A DNA stretch of 64,000 nucleotides from assembly GCF_000931465.1 (NCBI RefSeq), contig NZ_CP010892.1, forward strand, positions 4,239,388-4,303,387, read 5' to 3'. The stretch's first letter is position 1, and each line of letters starts with the position of its first letter. The stretch comes from Pseudomonas sp. MRSN 12121 (GTDB lineage Bacteria > Pseudomonadota > Gammaproteobacteria > Pseudomonadales > Pseudomonadaceae). The translations under genes and the position numbers were made by a program. Of the stretch, positions 8,792 to 17,909 are shown piece after piece. Under the pieces are notes generated by a model. It was not told where the DNA came from, searched no databases, and worked only from the letters and a program-made list of their open reading frames with translations.

Positions 8792-10540
8792 ATGGCGAAA
8801 ATCACGATTGCCCAGCAACTGGCGACCACCCTCGAGCAGGCCGGGGTCCGGCGTATCTGGGGGCTGACCGGCGATAGCCTGAACGGACTGAGCGACGCGC
8901 TGCGCAAGATGGACAGCATTCGCTGGATGCATGTGCGACACGAGGAAGTGGCGGCCTTCGCCGCCGGGGCCGATGCCGCGGCCACTGGCGAGCTGGCGGT
9001 CTGCGCCGGCAGCTGCGGGCCGGGCAACCTGCACCTGATCAACGGGTTGTTCGACTGCCACCGCAACCATGTGCCGGTGCTGGCGATCGCCGCGCAGATC
9101 CCCTCCTCGGAAATCGGCCTGGGCTACTTCCAGGAAACCCACCCGCAGGAACTGTTCAAGGAGTGCAGCCACTTCGTCGAACTGGTGAGCAACCCGGCGC
9201 AGATGCCCCAGGTGCTGCACCGAGCCATGCGCGCCGCGCTGCTCAAGCGCGGTGTGGCGGTGGTGGTGGTTCCCGGTGACGTGGCCTTGCAGGAAGTCGA
9301 GGACGACCTCAAGCCGTGGCCCGCCCTGGCGGCGCCGCGCACCTTGCCCGCGCCCCATGACCTCGACCAGTTGGTGCGGCTGCTGAGCCATGGCAAGGCG
9401 GTCACCCTGCTGTGCGGCAGTGGCTGCGCCGGTGCCCATGACCAGGTGGTGGCCCTGGCCGATGCCCTGGGCGCCCCCGTGGTGCATGCGCTGCGGGGCA
9501 AGGAGCACCTGGAATGGGACAACCCTTTCGATGTCGGCATGACCGGGCTGATCGGCTTCAGTTCGGGTTATCACGCGATGCTCAACTGCGACACCCTGGT
9601 GATGCTCGGCACCGACTTCCCCTACCGCCAGTTCTACCCCGGCCAGGCGACCGTGGTGCAGATCGACCGCAACCCGGAGGCCCTGGGCCGGCGGGTGCCC
9701 CTGGACCTGGGCATCGCCGCAGACGTCGGCGAGACCCTCGCCGCCCTGTTGCCGCGCCTGCCCTACAACGGCGACCGGCGGTTCCTCGAGGAATCCCTCG
9801 AACATTACCGCAAGGCCCGCCAGGGCCTGGACGACCTGGCCCGGCCCGCGGCCGACGACCGGCCGATCCATCCGCAGTACCTCACCCGCCTGCTCAGCGA
9901 GTTGGCGGACGACGACGCGATCTTCACCGCCGATGTCGGCACCCCGACCGTCTGGGCCGCGCGCTACCTGAAAATGAACGGCCGACGCCGTCTGCTCGGC
10001 TCGTTCAACCATGGCTCGATGGCCAACGCCATGCCCCAGGCCATGGGCGCCCAGGCGGCCTTCCCCGATCGCCAGGTGATTTCGCTGTCGGGCGACGGCG
10101 GTTTCAGCATGCTCCTGGGGGACTTCATTTCCCTGGCGCAACTAAGGCTGCCGGTGAAAATCATCGTCTACGACAACGCGTCCCTGGGCTTCGTCGCCAT
10201 GGAGATGAAAGCCAGCGGTTACCTGGACACCGGCACCGACCTGCACAACCCGGATTTCGCCGCGATGGCCAACGCGATGGGCATCCTTGGCATCCGGGTC
10301 GAGCAGTCCAATGCCCTGGAGGGCGCCTTGCGCACCGCCCTGGCCCACGATGGCCCGGTGCTGGTGGATGTGGTCACCGCGACCCAGGAGCTGGCGATGC
10401 CGCCGGCCATCAAGCTGGAACAGGCCAAGGGCTTCAGCCTGTACATGCTCAAGGCCGTGATGAGCGGACGCGGCGATGAAGTCATCGAACTGGCCAAAAC
10501 CAACTGGCTGCGAGGAATGGTGGAACGCACATTGCGCTGA
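8792..10540 (+). CDS. poxB: Pyruvate dehydrogenase (quinone) / pyruvate oxidase PoxB
   Basis: A 582-residue thiamine-diphosphate flavoenzyme, close in length to E. coli PoxB (572). It oxidatively decarboxylates pyruvate to acetate and CO2 and passes electrons to quinone at the membrane. The N-terminal PYR domain has the conserved Glu in 'MHVRHEEVAAFAAGADA' and 'AGSCGPGNLHLINGLFDC'. The C-terminal PP domain has the ThDP/Mg motif 'GDGGFSMLLGDFISL...VYDNASLG'. ATG 8792 is chosen over an upstream in-frame start because it follows GGAGA at good distance and begins the conserved domain. It stands alone between the Wzz-like gene and a convergent cobalt gene. Confidence 0.9.
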   Translation: MAKITIAQQLATTLEQAGVRRIWGLTGDSLNGLSDALRKMDSIRWMHVRHEEVAAFAAGADAAATGELAVCAGSCGPGNLHLINGLFDCHRNHVPVLAIAAQIPSSEIGLGYFQETHPQELFKECSHFVELVSNPAQMPQVLHRAMRAALLKRGVAVVVVPGDVALQEVEDDLKPWPALAAPRTLPAPHDLDQLVRLLSHGKAVTLLCGSGCAGAHDQVVALADALGAPVVHALRGKEHLEWDNPFDVGMTGLIGFSSGYHAMLNCDTLVMLGTDFPYRQFYPGQATVVQIDRNPEALGRRVPLDLGIAADVGETLAALLPRLPYNGDRRFLEESLEHYRKARQGLDDLARPAADDRPIHPQYLTRLLSELADDDAIFTADVGTPTVWAARYLKMNGRRRLLGSFNHGSMANAMPQAMGAQAAFPDRQVISLSGDGGFSMLLGDFISLAQLRLPVKIIVYDNASLGFVAMEMKASGYLDTGTDLHNPDFAAMANAMGILGIRVEQSNALEGALRTALAHDGPVLVDVVTATQELAMPPAIKLEQAKGFSLYMLKAVMSGRGDEVIELAKTNWLRGMVERTLR

Positions 10541-10564
10541 CAACCTCGCAGGCGCACATCGTCC

Positions 10565-11167
10565 TCACAGGCCGTCGATGTGCCGGTACTCCGCCGCCAG
10601 CCGCTGCGCCAGTTCGCGCGCGCGGCCCAGGCGGATCGGCCCGCGCTCGATATCGATCAGCAAGGTCGGACAGCCCAGGGCGGCCGGCGCCGGCAGGTGT
10701 TTCAGGCGCCCGTCGGTGAGCAGCAGCACCCGCTGCCGTTCGGCCGGGTAGCGGCGCTGCCGGGCATCCAGCCACTGCCCCGCCTCGGCCAGGGCCGCCA
10801 GCAACGGCGTGCCCCCGCCGGCCCCCAGCCCGTCGAGCCAGTCGCGCAGATCCCTGGACGCTTTCAAGCCCTGCACCTGCCAGTTCGGCGCGCGGCCGCT
10901 GGCGGTCAGCAGCGCCAGGCGCGTGCGCTGGCGGTAGGCATCGTCGAACAGCTGCGCCAGCAGGCCCTTGGCGTCGCTCAATGCCCGATGACGGTGGGTC
11001 GAGGCCGAGGCGTCGACAATCACCAGCCACAGCTCATGGGGCGAGCGGCTGCGCAGGTGCCACAACAGGTCGTCGCGCTGCCGAGGCCGGCCGTTGAGCA
11101 GGGTCCCCGGCCAGTTGATCGAGCCCTGGGCGGCCGTGCGGCTACGACCTTGCCGCCCCTTGTCCAA
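10565..11167 (-). CDS. VWA-domain (ChlD-like) partner of the cobaltochelatase ATPase
   Basis: A protein of about 200 residues with a von Willebrand A domain. The MIDAS motif DASAST lies in 'LWLVIVDASASTHRHRALSD', followed by 'LAALAEAGQWLD' and 'VLLLTDGRLKHLP'. It corresponds to the C-terminal third of the magnesium-chelatase D subunit. In pseudomonads a short VWA protein like this follows cobN and a ChlI-like ATPase and probably replaces CobT in cobalt insertion. The start is uncertain: TTG 11167 is the first standard start codon in this frame after the ATPase gene, and the open frame itself extends further upstream into that gene. It is the last gene of the cobW-cobN-chlI-chlD operon. Confidence 0.78.
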   Translation of the reverse strand: MDKGRQGRSRTAAQGSINWPGTLLNGRPRQRDDLLWHLRSRSPHELWLVIVDASASTHRHRALSDAKGLLAQLFDDAYRQRTRLALLTASGRAPNWQVQGLKASRDLRDWLDGLGAGGGTPLLAALAEAGQWLDARQRRYPAERQRVLLLTDGRLKHLPAPAALGCPTLLIDIERGPIRLGRARELAQRLAAEYRHIDGL

Positions 11168-11220
11168 CCGTCCGGCGCGGGGCCTGGCATCCGCCCCCGC
11201 GTCGGACCGGGGGCGGATGC

Positions 11221-12231
11221 CTAGGGCTTTTTTGGCCAGCTCGGCACGTCGCGGCGGGCGCCAGTGGGCAGCGCCCGGGCCGGCAGCTCGCCCCACTGGC
11301 CCTGGCCTTCGGCGGGGCTGCTGGAGGGTGCGGCGGATGCCGGGCCGGACGCCGGCGGCTGTTGCGCCGTGCTCGGCGGGAGGTCGCGCCGGCGATGGCG
11401 CAGGGCGAATTCGGCCACCGCCTCGATATCCTGCTCGTCGATCGCCCGGGCACCGCGCCAGGCCGCATGGGCCCGGGCGGCTCGCAGCCAGACCAGGTCC
11501 GCGCGCAGGCCGTCGACCCCGGCGGCGAAACAGCGCTCGGTAATGCGCTCCAGCGCCCGGTCGTCCAGTTCGATGTCCGCCAGCACTTGCCGCGCCTGTT
11601 GGCAGCGTTCGCGCAAGGCTTGCTGCTCGGCCGCCCACTGTGCGCAGAACGCCTGGGGGTCGCTGTCGAAATCCAGCCGCCGGCGAATGATCTGCCCACG
11701 CTGCCCCGGTGGCGTCTGGCCGCCCATGGCGACGTTGAGGCCGAAGCGGTCGAGCAACTGCGGGCGCAACTCGCCCTCCTCCGGGTTCATGGTGCCGATC
11801 AGTACGAACCTGGCCGCATGCCGGTGGGAAATGCCGTCGCGCTCGACCAGGTTGGTGCCGCTGGCGGCCACATCCAGCAGCAGGTCCACCAGGTGGTCCG
11901 GCAGCAGGTTCACTTCGTCGACATAGAGCACCCCGCCATCAGCCTTGGCCAGCACGCCGGGGGAAAACTGCGCACGGCCTTCGCCCAGGGCCGCGTCCAG
12001 GTCCAGGGTGCCTACCAGGCGCTCTTCGGTGGCGCCCAGGGGCAAGGTGACAAAGGTGCCGCTGGCCAGCAGGTCCGCCAGGCCCCGGGCCAGGGTCGAC
12101 TTGGCCATGCCGCGCGGCCCTTCGATCAGCACCCCGCCGATCTTCGGATCGATGGCCGTCAGGCACAGCGCCAGTTTCAGGTCATCGGCGCCGACCACGG
12201 CGGACAGCGGGAAATGTGGGGTATCGCTCAT
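11221..12231 (-). CDS. ChlI/BchI-like AAA+ ATPase of the cobaltochelatase locus
   Basis: A 336-residue AAA+ ATPase of the magnesium-chelatase I family. Walker A is 'GPRGMAKSTLARGLADLL', Walker B 'GGVLYVDEVNLLPDHLVD', sensor 1 'FVLIGTMNPEEGELRPQLLD'. The last 50 residues are a low-complexity Pro/Ala/Gln linker. Lying directly after cobN and before a VWA protein, it most likely powers cobalt insertion into hydrogenobyrinate a,c-diamide together with CobN, in place of CobS. ATG 12231 ('MSDTPHF') is preferred to an upstream in-frame start because the ATPase domain begins at once. It is separated from cobN by 128 bp that contain a REPIN. Confidence 0.87.
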   Translation of the reverse strand: MSDTPHFPLSAVVGADDLKLALCLTAIDPKIGGVLIEGPRGMAKSTLARGLADLLASGTFVTLPLGATEERLVGTLDLDAALGEGRAQFSPGVLAKADGGVLYVDEVNLLPDHLVDLLLDVAASGTNLVERDGISHRHAARFVLIGTMNPEEGELRPQLLDRFGLNVAMGGQTPPGQRGQIIRRRLDFDSDPQAFCAQWAAEQQALRERCQQARQVLADIELDDRALERITERCFAAGVDGLRADLVWLRAARAHAAWRGARAIDEQDIEAVAEFALRHRRRDLPPSTAQQPPASGPASAAPSSSPAEGQGQWGELPARALPTGARRDVPSWPKKP

Positions 12232-12277
12232 GTCGGTTCTCGGTTCGGTCGGGTCAGGTGTTGGCTGGGAGGCCCTT

Positions 12278-12336
12278 ATCGCGGGCAAGCCTCGCTCCTA
12301 CGGGAATACGGTGTAGGAGCGAGGCTTGCCCGCGAT
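12278..12336. repeat. REPIN, compact inverted pair (CGCGGGC type)
   Basis: Two head-to-head copies of a Pseudomonas REP element: ATCGCGGGCAAGCCTCGCTC from 12278 and its inverse ending at 12336, separated by about 10 bases. It lies between cobN and the ChlI-like gene inside the operon, where such hairpins can stabilise or attenuate mRNA. The same repeat type recurs at 20052 and 39435. Confidence 0.88.
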
Positions 12337-12359
12337 CGAGGACGCAGTCCTCGGGTCCG

Positions 12360-15300
12360 TCAGGAGTCTTCCTCGATATCCAGCAACAGGTTTTCCAAGG
12401 CCTCGCGGTACTCGCCCGGCTCCTGCCACATGCCGCGCTGCTGGGCCTCGAGCATACGCTCGGTCATATCGCGCAACGCGTGGGGGTTGTGCTGCCGGAT
12501 AAAGTCGCGGGTCGCCGGGTCCAGCAGATAGGCGTCGGCCAGCAAGGCGTACTGGTGATCGTCGATCAAGGCGGTCGTGGCATCGAAGGCGAACAGATTA
12601 TCCACGGTGGCGGCCATTTCAAAGGCCCCCTTGTAGCCGTGGCGTTTCACCCCGTCGATCCACTTCGGGTTGGCTGCGCGCGAGCGAATCACCCGGTTCA
12701 GCTCTTCCTTGAGGCTGCGGATCTTCGGCAGGTCCGGCTGGCTGTGATCGCCATGGTAACTGGCGGCCTGGGCGCCACTGAGGCTCTCCACCGCCGCCAG
12801 CATGCCGCCCTGGAACTGGTAGTAGTCGTTGGAATCCAGCAGGTCGTGCTCGCGGTTGTCCTGGTTCTGCAGCACCGCCTGCACCTGGCCCAGGCGCCGG
12901 GCGAACTGGCCACGGGCCGCCGTACCCTCGTCGGACCCGCCATAGGCATAGCCGCCCCAGTTCAGGTAGACCTCGGCCAGGTCCTCGCGGCTCTGCCACA
13001 GGCGCCCGTCGATCGCGCCCTGTACCCCCGCGCCATAGGCACCGGGCTTGGCGCCGAAGATGCGCCAGCCGGCCTGGCGTCGGGCCGCCTCGGCGTCCAG
13101 CCCGGACTGCTCCAGCGCCTCACGTTCGGCGCGGATTTTGGCCGCCAGCGGATTGAGGTCGTCCGGTTCGTCCAGCGCGGCCACCGCCTGCACCGCGGCG
13201 TCGAACAGCCGGATCAGGTTGGCGAAGGCATCGCGGAAGAACCCCGACACCCGCAGCGTCACGTCCACCCGCGGCCGATCCAGCAGGCTCAGCGGCAGAA
13301 TCTCGAAGTCATCGACCCGCTGGCTGCCGGTGGCCCATACCGGGCGCACGCCCATCAGCGCCATGGCCTGGGCGATGTCGTCGCCGCCGGTACGCATGGT
13401 TGCCGTGCCCCACACCGAGAGGCCGAGCTGGCGCAGGTGGTCGCCATGGTCCTGCAGGTGCCGTTCGAGGATCAGGTCGGCCGACTGGAAGCCGATGCGC
13501 CAGGCGGTGGTGGTCGGCAGGTTGCGCACATCCACCGAATAGAAGTTGCGCCCGGTGGGCAGCACGTCCAGGCGTCCGCGGCTCGGCGCGCCACTGGGGC
13601 CAGCCGGAACGAAACGCCCATCCAGCGCGTCCAGCAGGCCGCCCATCTCCGCCGGGCCGCAGGCGTCCAGGCGCGGTGCCACGACGTCGCGCAGGCTGTC
13701 GATGATTGCCTTCACCTCGTCCCAGCCGGGCGCGCGCAACTGTTCGACCTCGCCTTGCAGCGCCGCTTCGATCAACTGCCCGGCATACAGCTCCAGGCGC
13801 TCGCGCGCATCGCCCGCGGTGCGCCACAGCTGCTCGCTGAGCGCTTGCAAAACCTGGGGCCGGCGACCGCTCCAGGGTTCGGCCAGGGCACAGTCCAGCG
13901 GATCGAAGCCCAGCTCGAACGCCTTGGCCAGGGCCCGCAACAGGCTCGACTGCGCGCCCTTGCCATCGCCCCGCGGAATGCGCAGCAAGGCCAGCAAGGT
14001 GTCGATGCGCAAACGGCCGGCGGGCGATTCGCCGAACACATGCAGGCCATCGCGAATCTGCGATTCCTTCAGGTCGCACAGGTAGGTGTCCAGGCGCGGC
14101 AGCCAGAGCGCCGCGTCGGCCTCGCCGTCGAGCTGCCCATCCAGTTGCAGCTCGCGGTCGATCTGGGTCAGGCGCACCAGCTTGAGAATGTCTTTCTGCA
14201 ATTCGCGGGCACGCCGCGGGTCGAGCAACTGCGCTTCGTAGTACTCGTCGGCGAGCAGCTCCAGGTCACGCAGCGGGCCATAGGTTTCGGCCCGGGTCAG
14301 CGGCGGCATCAGGTGATCGATGATCACCGCCTGGGTCCGGCGCTTGGCCTGGGCACCCTCGCCTGGGTCGTTGACGATGAACGGGTAGATATTCGGCAGC
14401 GGCCCCAGCAGCAGGTCCGGCCAGCAGCTCTCCGACAGGCCGACACCCTTGCCCGGCAGCCATTCCAGGTTGCCGTGCTTGCCGACATGGATCACCCCAT
14501 GGGCGCCATAGGCCTGGCGCAGCCAGAAATAGAACGCCAGGTAGCCGTGGGGCGGCACCAGGTCCGGGTCGTGGTAGACCGCGCTCGGGTCGACCTGGTA
14601 ACCGCGCGCCGGCTGGATGCCGACGAAGGTCAGGCCCAGGCGCAGGCCGGCGACCATCATCCGCCCGCTGCGGAACATCGGATCGTTCTCCGGACAGCCC
14701 CAACGCTCCAGCACCGCCTGGCGGTTGGCCTCGGGCAGCGCGTCGAACAGCGCCTGGTATTCGGCCAGCGCCAGGCTTTGCTGGCAGGGACGCAGGTCGA
14801 GGCTGTCCAGATCGTTGCTGACCCCGCCCAGCAATTGCTGGATCAGCGCCGTACCGCTGGCCGGCAACTCGGCCGGCAGCGGATAGCCCCGCGCGTGCAG
14901 GGCGCGCAGGATATTCAGCGCCGCCGCCGGCGTGTCCAGGCCCACGCCGTTGCCGATGCGGCCATCGCGGGTCGGGTAGTTGGCGAGAATCAGGGCGATA
15001 CGTTTTTCGCCATTGGCCAGCCGCGCCAGGTCGACCCAGCGCCGCGCCAGTTCGGCGACGAAGTCCATGCGCTCGGGGGCCGGGCGATAGCAGACCACGT
15101 CCGACTGGCTGCGCTCGCTGCGCCAGGCCAGGTCCTTGAAGCTGATGGGGCGGCTGATGATGCGCCCGTCCAGTTCCGGCAAGGCGATGTGCATCGCCAG
15201 GTCGCGCGGGCCCAGGCCCTGCTCGCTGGCGCGCCAGCCGGGTTCGTTGTCCTGGGCGCAGATGGCCTGGATCACCGGGATGTCGCGGCGGAACGGCCGC

Positions 15301-16133
15301 AGGTGCGGCGCCTCCGGGCTGGACTGGGCAAACCCGGTGGTATTGAGGATCACCGCCGCCTGCACCTCATCCAGCAGCTCCTCGACCACCGTCAGGCAGC
15401 CGGGCTCCTTCAGGCTGGCCAAGGCCACCGGCAACGGGTTCAAGCCCGCTGCCTGCAAGCGTCGGCAGAATTCATCGATAAAGGCGGTATTGGCCGCCTG
15501 CAGGTGCGAGCGGTAGAACAGCAACGCCGCCACCGGCTGACCGGCCTGCCAGTCGGCCTGCCAATCGCCGAGAGCGGCGCTGCCTGTGTTCGGGTGGTAG
15601 ATCGCGGTGCGCGGCAGGGTCTGCGGCTCGGACCAGGGGTAAGCGCGCCCCAGCCAGCCACTGGCCAGGCACCGGTACAGGTCCAGCGCATTGCCCAGGC
15701 CGCCCTGGCGCAGGAAATGCCAGAGACGCTCGCGATCGGCGGCAGGCACCGTGCTCAAGTCGCTCAGTTCCGGGTCCGGACGGTCGTCGCCCGGCACCAG
15801 GATCAACTGCACGCCGCGCTGCGCCAGTTGCACCAGTTGCTCGATGCCGTAGCGCCAATAGGCGATGCCGCCGTGCAGGGAAACCAGGATCATCTTGGCA
15901 TGGCGCAGCACCTGGTCGACATACAGGTCGACCGATGCATGGTTTTGCACCTGCATCGGGTTGGCCAGGCGAAAACTCGGGTAGTCCTCCGGCAACTGCC
16001 GGGCCGCTTCGGCCAGCAGCGCCAGGCTGGAGTCGCCGCTGCACAGGATCACCAGCTCGGCGGGGGTTTGTCCCAGGTCGGCAATGTTGTCATCCGACAC
16101 GAAACCGCCGGGCTGGGTCCTGAGCAGGTGCAT
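12360..16133 (-). CDS. cobN: Cobaltochelatase large subunit CobN
   Basis: A 1257-residue protein of the CobN/BchH family, which holds the corrin substrate and inserts Co(II) in the aerobic B12 pathway. Recognisable blocks are 'MILVSLHGGIAYWRYGIEQL' near residue 85, 'IALILANYPTRDGRIGNGVG' near 385, 'VIHVGKHGNLEWLPGKGVGL' and 'FIVNDPGEGAQAKRRTQAVI' in the middle, and 'RVSGFFRDAFANLIRLFDAA' near 960. The length is normal for CobN. It starts 3 bases after the cobW stop, so the two are co-transcribed under the cobalamin riboswitch upstream of cobW. A 1694-codon open frame on the opposite strand is a compositional shadow. Confidence 0.96.
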   Translation of the reverse strand: MHLLRTQPGGFVSDDNIADLGQTPAELVILCSGDSSLALLAEAARQLPEDYPSFRLANPMQVQNHASVDLYVDQVLRHAKMILVSLHGGIAYWRYGIEQLVQLAQRGVQLILVPGDDRPDPELSDLSTVPAADRERLWHFLRQGGLGNALDLYRCLASGWLGRAYPWSEPQTLPRTAIYHPNTGSAALGDWQADWQAGQPVAALLFYRSHLQAANTAFIDEFCRRLQAAGLNPLPVALASLKEPGCLTVVEELLDEVQAAVILNTTGFAQSSPEAPHLRPFRRDIPVIQAICAQDNEPGWRASEQGLGPRDLAMHIALPELDGRIISRPISFKDLAWRSERSQSDVVCYRPAPERMDFVAELARRWVDLARLANGEKRIALILANYPTRDGRIGNGVGLDTPAAALNILRALHARGYPLPAELPASGTALIQQLLGGVSNDLDSLDLRPCQQSLALAEYQALFDALPEANRQAVLERWGCPENDPMFRSGRMMVAGLRLGLTFVGIQPARGYQVDPSAVYHDPDLVPPHGYLAFYFWLRQAYGAHGVIHVGKHGNLEWLPGKGVGLSESCWPDLLLGPLPNIYPFIVNDPGEGAQAKRRTQAVIIDHLMPPLTRAETYGPLRDLELLADEYYEAQLLDPRRARELQKDILKLVRLTQIDRELQLDGQLDGEADAALWLPRLDTYLCDLKESQIRDGLHVFGESPAGRLRIDTLLALLRIPRGDGKGAQSSLLRALAKAFELGFDPLDCALAEPWSGRRPQVLQALSEQLWRTAGDARERLELYAGQLIEAALQGEVEQLRAPGWDEVKAIIDSLRDVVAPRLDACGPAEMGGLLDALDGRFVPAGPSGAPSRGRLDVLPTGRNFYSVDVRNLPTTTAWRIGFQSADLILERHLQDHGDHLRQLGLSVWGTATMRTGGDDIAQAMALMGVRPVWATGSQRVDDFEILPLSLLDRPRVDVTLRVSGFFRDAFANLIRLFDAAVQAVAALDEPDDLNPLAAKIRAEREALEQSGLDAEAARRQAGWRIFGAKPGAYGAGVQGAIDGRLWQSREDLAEVYLNWGGYAYGGSDEGTAARGQFARRLGQVQAVLQNQDNREHDLLDSNDYYQFQGGMLAAVESLSGAQAASYHGDHSQPDLPKIRSLKEELNRVIRSRAANPKWIDGVKRHGYKGAFEMAATVDNLFAFDATTALIDDHQYALLADAYLLDPATRDFIRQHNPHALRDMTERMLEAQQRGMWQEPGEYREALENLLLDIEEDS

Positions 16134-16136
16134 GGC

Positions 16137-17204
16137 TTACACGCTGAGCGCGGCGCGCAGTTGCGCCTCGAGTTGCACCGCGTCCAGCTCCTGGCCGATC
16201 AGCACCAGGCGCGTGGTACGCGCCTCATCGGCGCCCCACTTGCGGTCGAAGTGCTTGTCGAAACGCGTGCCCACGCCCTGGATCAGCAGGCGCATCGGCT
16301 TGTTGGGGATCGCCGCAAAACCCTTGACCCGCAGGATACCGTGCTTGACCACCAGTTGCGTCAGGGCGTCCAACAGCAGGCTTTCGTCGGCCTCGGGCAG
16401 TTCGATGGAGATGGAGTCGAAGGCGTCGTGATCATGATCATCGTGGTCGTCGCCGTCATGGTGATGGTCATGGTGGCTGTGACGGCCGTCGATGTGCTCT
16501 TCCGAACCGTTGCCCAGACCCAGCAGCACGTCCAGCGGCAGGCGGCCGCTGCTGGCCTCGATGACTTTCACTGCCGGCGGCAGCTCCTCGGCCACTTCCA
16601 GGCGCACCTTGGCCAGGTCGGCCGGGCTGATCAGGTCGGCCTTGTTGAGAATTACCAGGTCGGCACTGGACAGTTGGTCGGCGAACAATTCGTGCAGCGG
16701 CGACTCATGGTCCAGGTTCGGATCGAGCTTGCGCTGGGCGTCGACCTGGTCCGGGAAGGCGGCAAACGTGCCGGCGGCCACGGCCGGGCTGTCGACCACG
16801 GTGATCACCGCGTCGACGGTGCAGGCGCTGCGGATTTCCGGCCACTGGAAAGCCTGGACCAGGGGTTTGGGCAGGGCCAGGCCGGAGGTTTCGATGAGGA
16901 TATGGTCGAGGTCGCCACGACGCGCCACCAACTCGCGCATCACCGGGAAGAACTCCTCCTGCACGGTGCAGCACAGGCAGCCGTTGGCCAGCTCGAAGAC
17001 CCGGCCGAGCGCTTCTTCCTCGGTGCAGCCGATGGAGCACTGTTTGAGGATCTCGCCATCGATGCCCAGCTCGCCGAACTCGTTGACGATCACCGCGATG
17101 CGCCGGCCCTGGGCGTTATCCAGCATGTGCCGCAGCAAGGTGGTCTTACCCGAGCCGAGAAAGCCGGTGACGATGGTGACGGGAAGTTTGGCCAGTGTTT
17201 TCAT
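16137..17204 (-). CDS. cobW: CobW, zinc/cobalt-handling G3E GTPase
   Basis: A 355-residue G3E GTPase thought to deliver metal to the B12 pathway, here probably to CobN. It has Walker A 'GFLGSGKTTLLRHML' near residue 15, the metal-binding Cys motif 'NGCLCCTV' (about 73-80), 'NKADLI' for guanine recognition, and a CobW C-terminal domain. A His/Asp-rich segment of about 20 residues ('HSHHDHHHDGDDHDDHDHD') between the domains is a likely metal reservoir. ATG 17204 follows AAGGGC and starts the GTPase domain; the open frame upstream crosses the riboswitch and is not coding. It is the first gene of the cobW-cobN operon. Confidence 0.94.
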   Translation of the reverse strand: MKTLAKLPVTIVTGFLGSGKTTLLRHMLDNAQGRRIAVIVNEFGELGIDGEILKQCSIGCTEEEALGRVFELANGCLCCTVQEEFFPVMRELVARRGDLDHILIETSGLALPKPLVQAFQWPEIRSACTVDAVITVVDSPAVAAGTFAAFPDQVDAQRKLDPNLDHESPLHELFADQLSSADLVILNKADLISPADLAKVRLEVAEELPPAVKVIEASSGRLPLDVLLGLGNGSEEHIDGRHSHHDHHHDGDDHDDHDHDAFDSISIELPEADESLLLDALTQLVVKHGILRVKGFAAIPNKPMRLLIQGVGTRFDKHFDRKWGADEARTTRLVLIGQELDAVQLEAQLRAALSV

Positions 17205-17309
17205 CGGATGCCCTTTGGCAAGGTGGCGGGCATACGGGACGAGACCGCGCAGGCAGGTGCACGGAAGAGTTCGCCACCGGATCACCCCGCCCGGTTGTAG
17301 TGAGAATCG

Positions 17310-17480
17310 GGTCCGAGGCAGGTCTCCTGGCTGACGGCGCGCCGGTCGTTCGACTGGCGAACGATGCGCCTTCCCGCCGCCTGGCAGTGGCCTTGCATCG
17401 TTCATCACCGTTTACAGTTGCGGGGGCAGCCGCGGCTTACCGCGTTCCCGTCTTAGCTTCGGCAGACGCCGAAGAACCTC
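17310..17480 (-). ncRNA. Cobalamin (B12) riboswitch controlling cobW-cobN
   Basis: Read on the minus strand, this region has the class-I cobalamin aptamer blocks in order: a 5' hairpin (CTTCGGC...GCCGAAG), 'AAGACGGGAACGCGGT', 'GGCTGCCCCCGCAACTGTAA', 'GCCACTG', 'CGGGAAGGC' and the B12 box 'GTCAGCCAGGAGACCTGCC' at about 17317-17335. It ends about 105 bases before the cobW start. B12 binding should switch off the cobW operon. The outer boundaries are approximate. Confidence 0.93.
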
Positions 17481-17489
17481 GAAAGCGCA

Positions 17490-17518
17490 AGGCTACGCAG
17501 AGCTTGCAGGCCGGTCAA
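17490..17518 (-). promoter_or_regulatory. Candidate sigma-70 promoter for the cobW transcript
   Basis: On the minus strand TTGACC (17518-17513) and TAGCCT (17495-17490) are separated by exactly 17 bases. Transcription would begin near 17483, right at the 5' edge of the riboswitch. The -10 box is weak (3 of 6), so this rests mainly on spacing and position. Confidence 0.4.
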
Positions 17519-17602
17519 TGTCCATGCCGCGCCGGGACCTGCGAAAACGAGAACCCTTGCCAATTGACGCCCCTCCCTCGCCCATGCTCTCCTACACGCC
17601 TT

Positions 17603-17805
17603 GTTACGGGTGCCCTTCACAGGGTGAAACGGGAAACCGGTGCGTCACAGGCCCAAGGCCTTGATCAGTCCGGTGCTGCCCCCGCAACGGTAAGCGAGCG
17701 AAGAATCAGATCCACTGTGCCAGCAGTCCGGCATGGGAAGGCGATTCTTGCAGGCCAGGCGCCAGCCCCGCCCCTCGCGAGCCCGGAGACCGGCCCGCCA
17801 TACAG
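17603..17805 (+). ncRNA. Second cobalamin riboswitch, controlling cbtB-cbtA
   Basis: A second complete cobalamin aptamer on the plus strand, back to back with the first. Its blocks are 'TTACGGGTGCCCTTCAC', 'GTGAAACGGGAAACCGGTG', 'GGTGCTGCCCCCGCAACGGT' (about 17671-17690) followed by AAGCG, 'CCACTGTGC', 'CATGGGAAGGCG' and the B12 box variant 'GCGAGCCCGGAGACCGGCC' near 17777-17795. It ends about 105 bases before cbtB. The pairing with cobalt-transport genes is what is expected for B12-repressed cobalt uptake. Boundaries are approximate. Confidence 0.93.
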
Positions 17806-17909
17806 TCATGACAACCCGCGGTGGGCGGGCGCTGTTGATTCCCCGCGGGCCTGTCTCGCGGGGTTTTGCTGCGCTCGATCCAACCGCTGACACCCCAGAG
17901 GGAAGCGCC

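Noticed and set aside
12216..17300. A 1694-codon open frame on the plus strand across cobN and cobW
   Set aside because: It is antisense to cobN and cobW, both of which have clear motifs. Its Gln/Arg/His-rich, low-complexity translation is what G+C-rich genes give on the opposite strand.
17195..17890. A 231-codon open frame running through both riboswitches
   Set aside because: The region is explained by two cobalamin aptamers, and the frame has no ribosome site or recognisable protein features.
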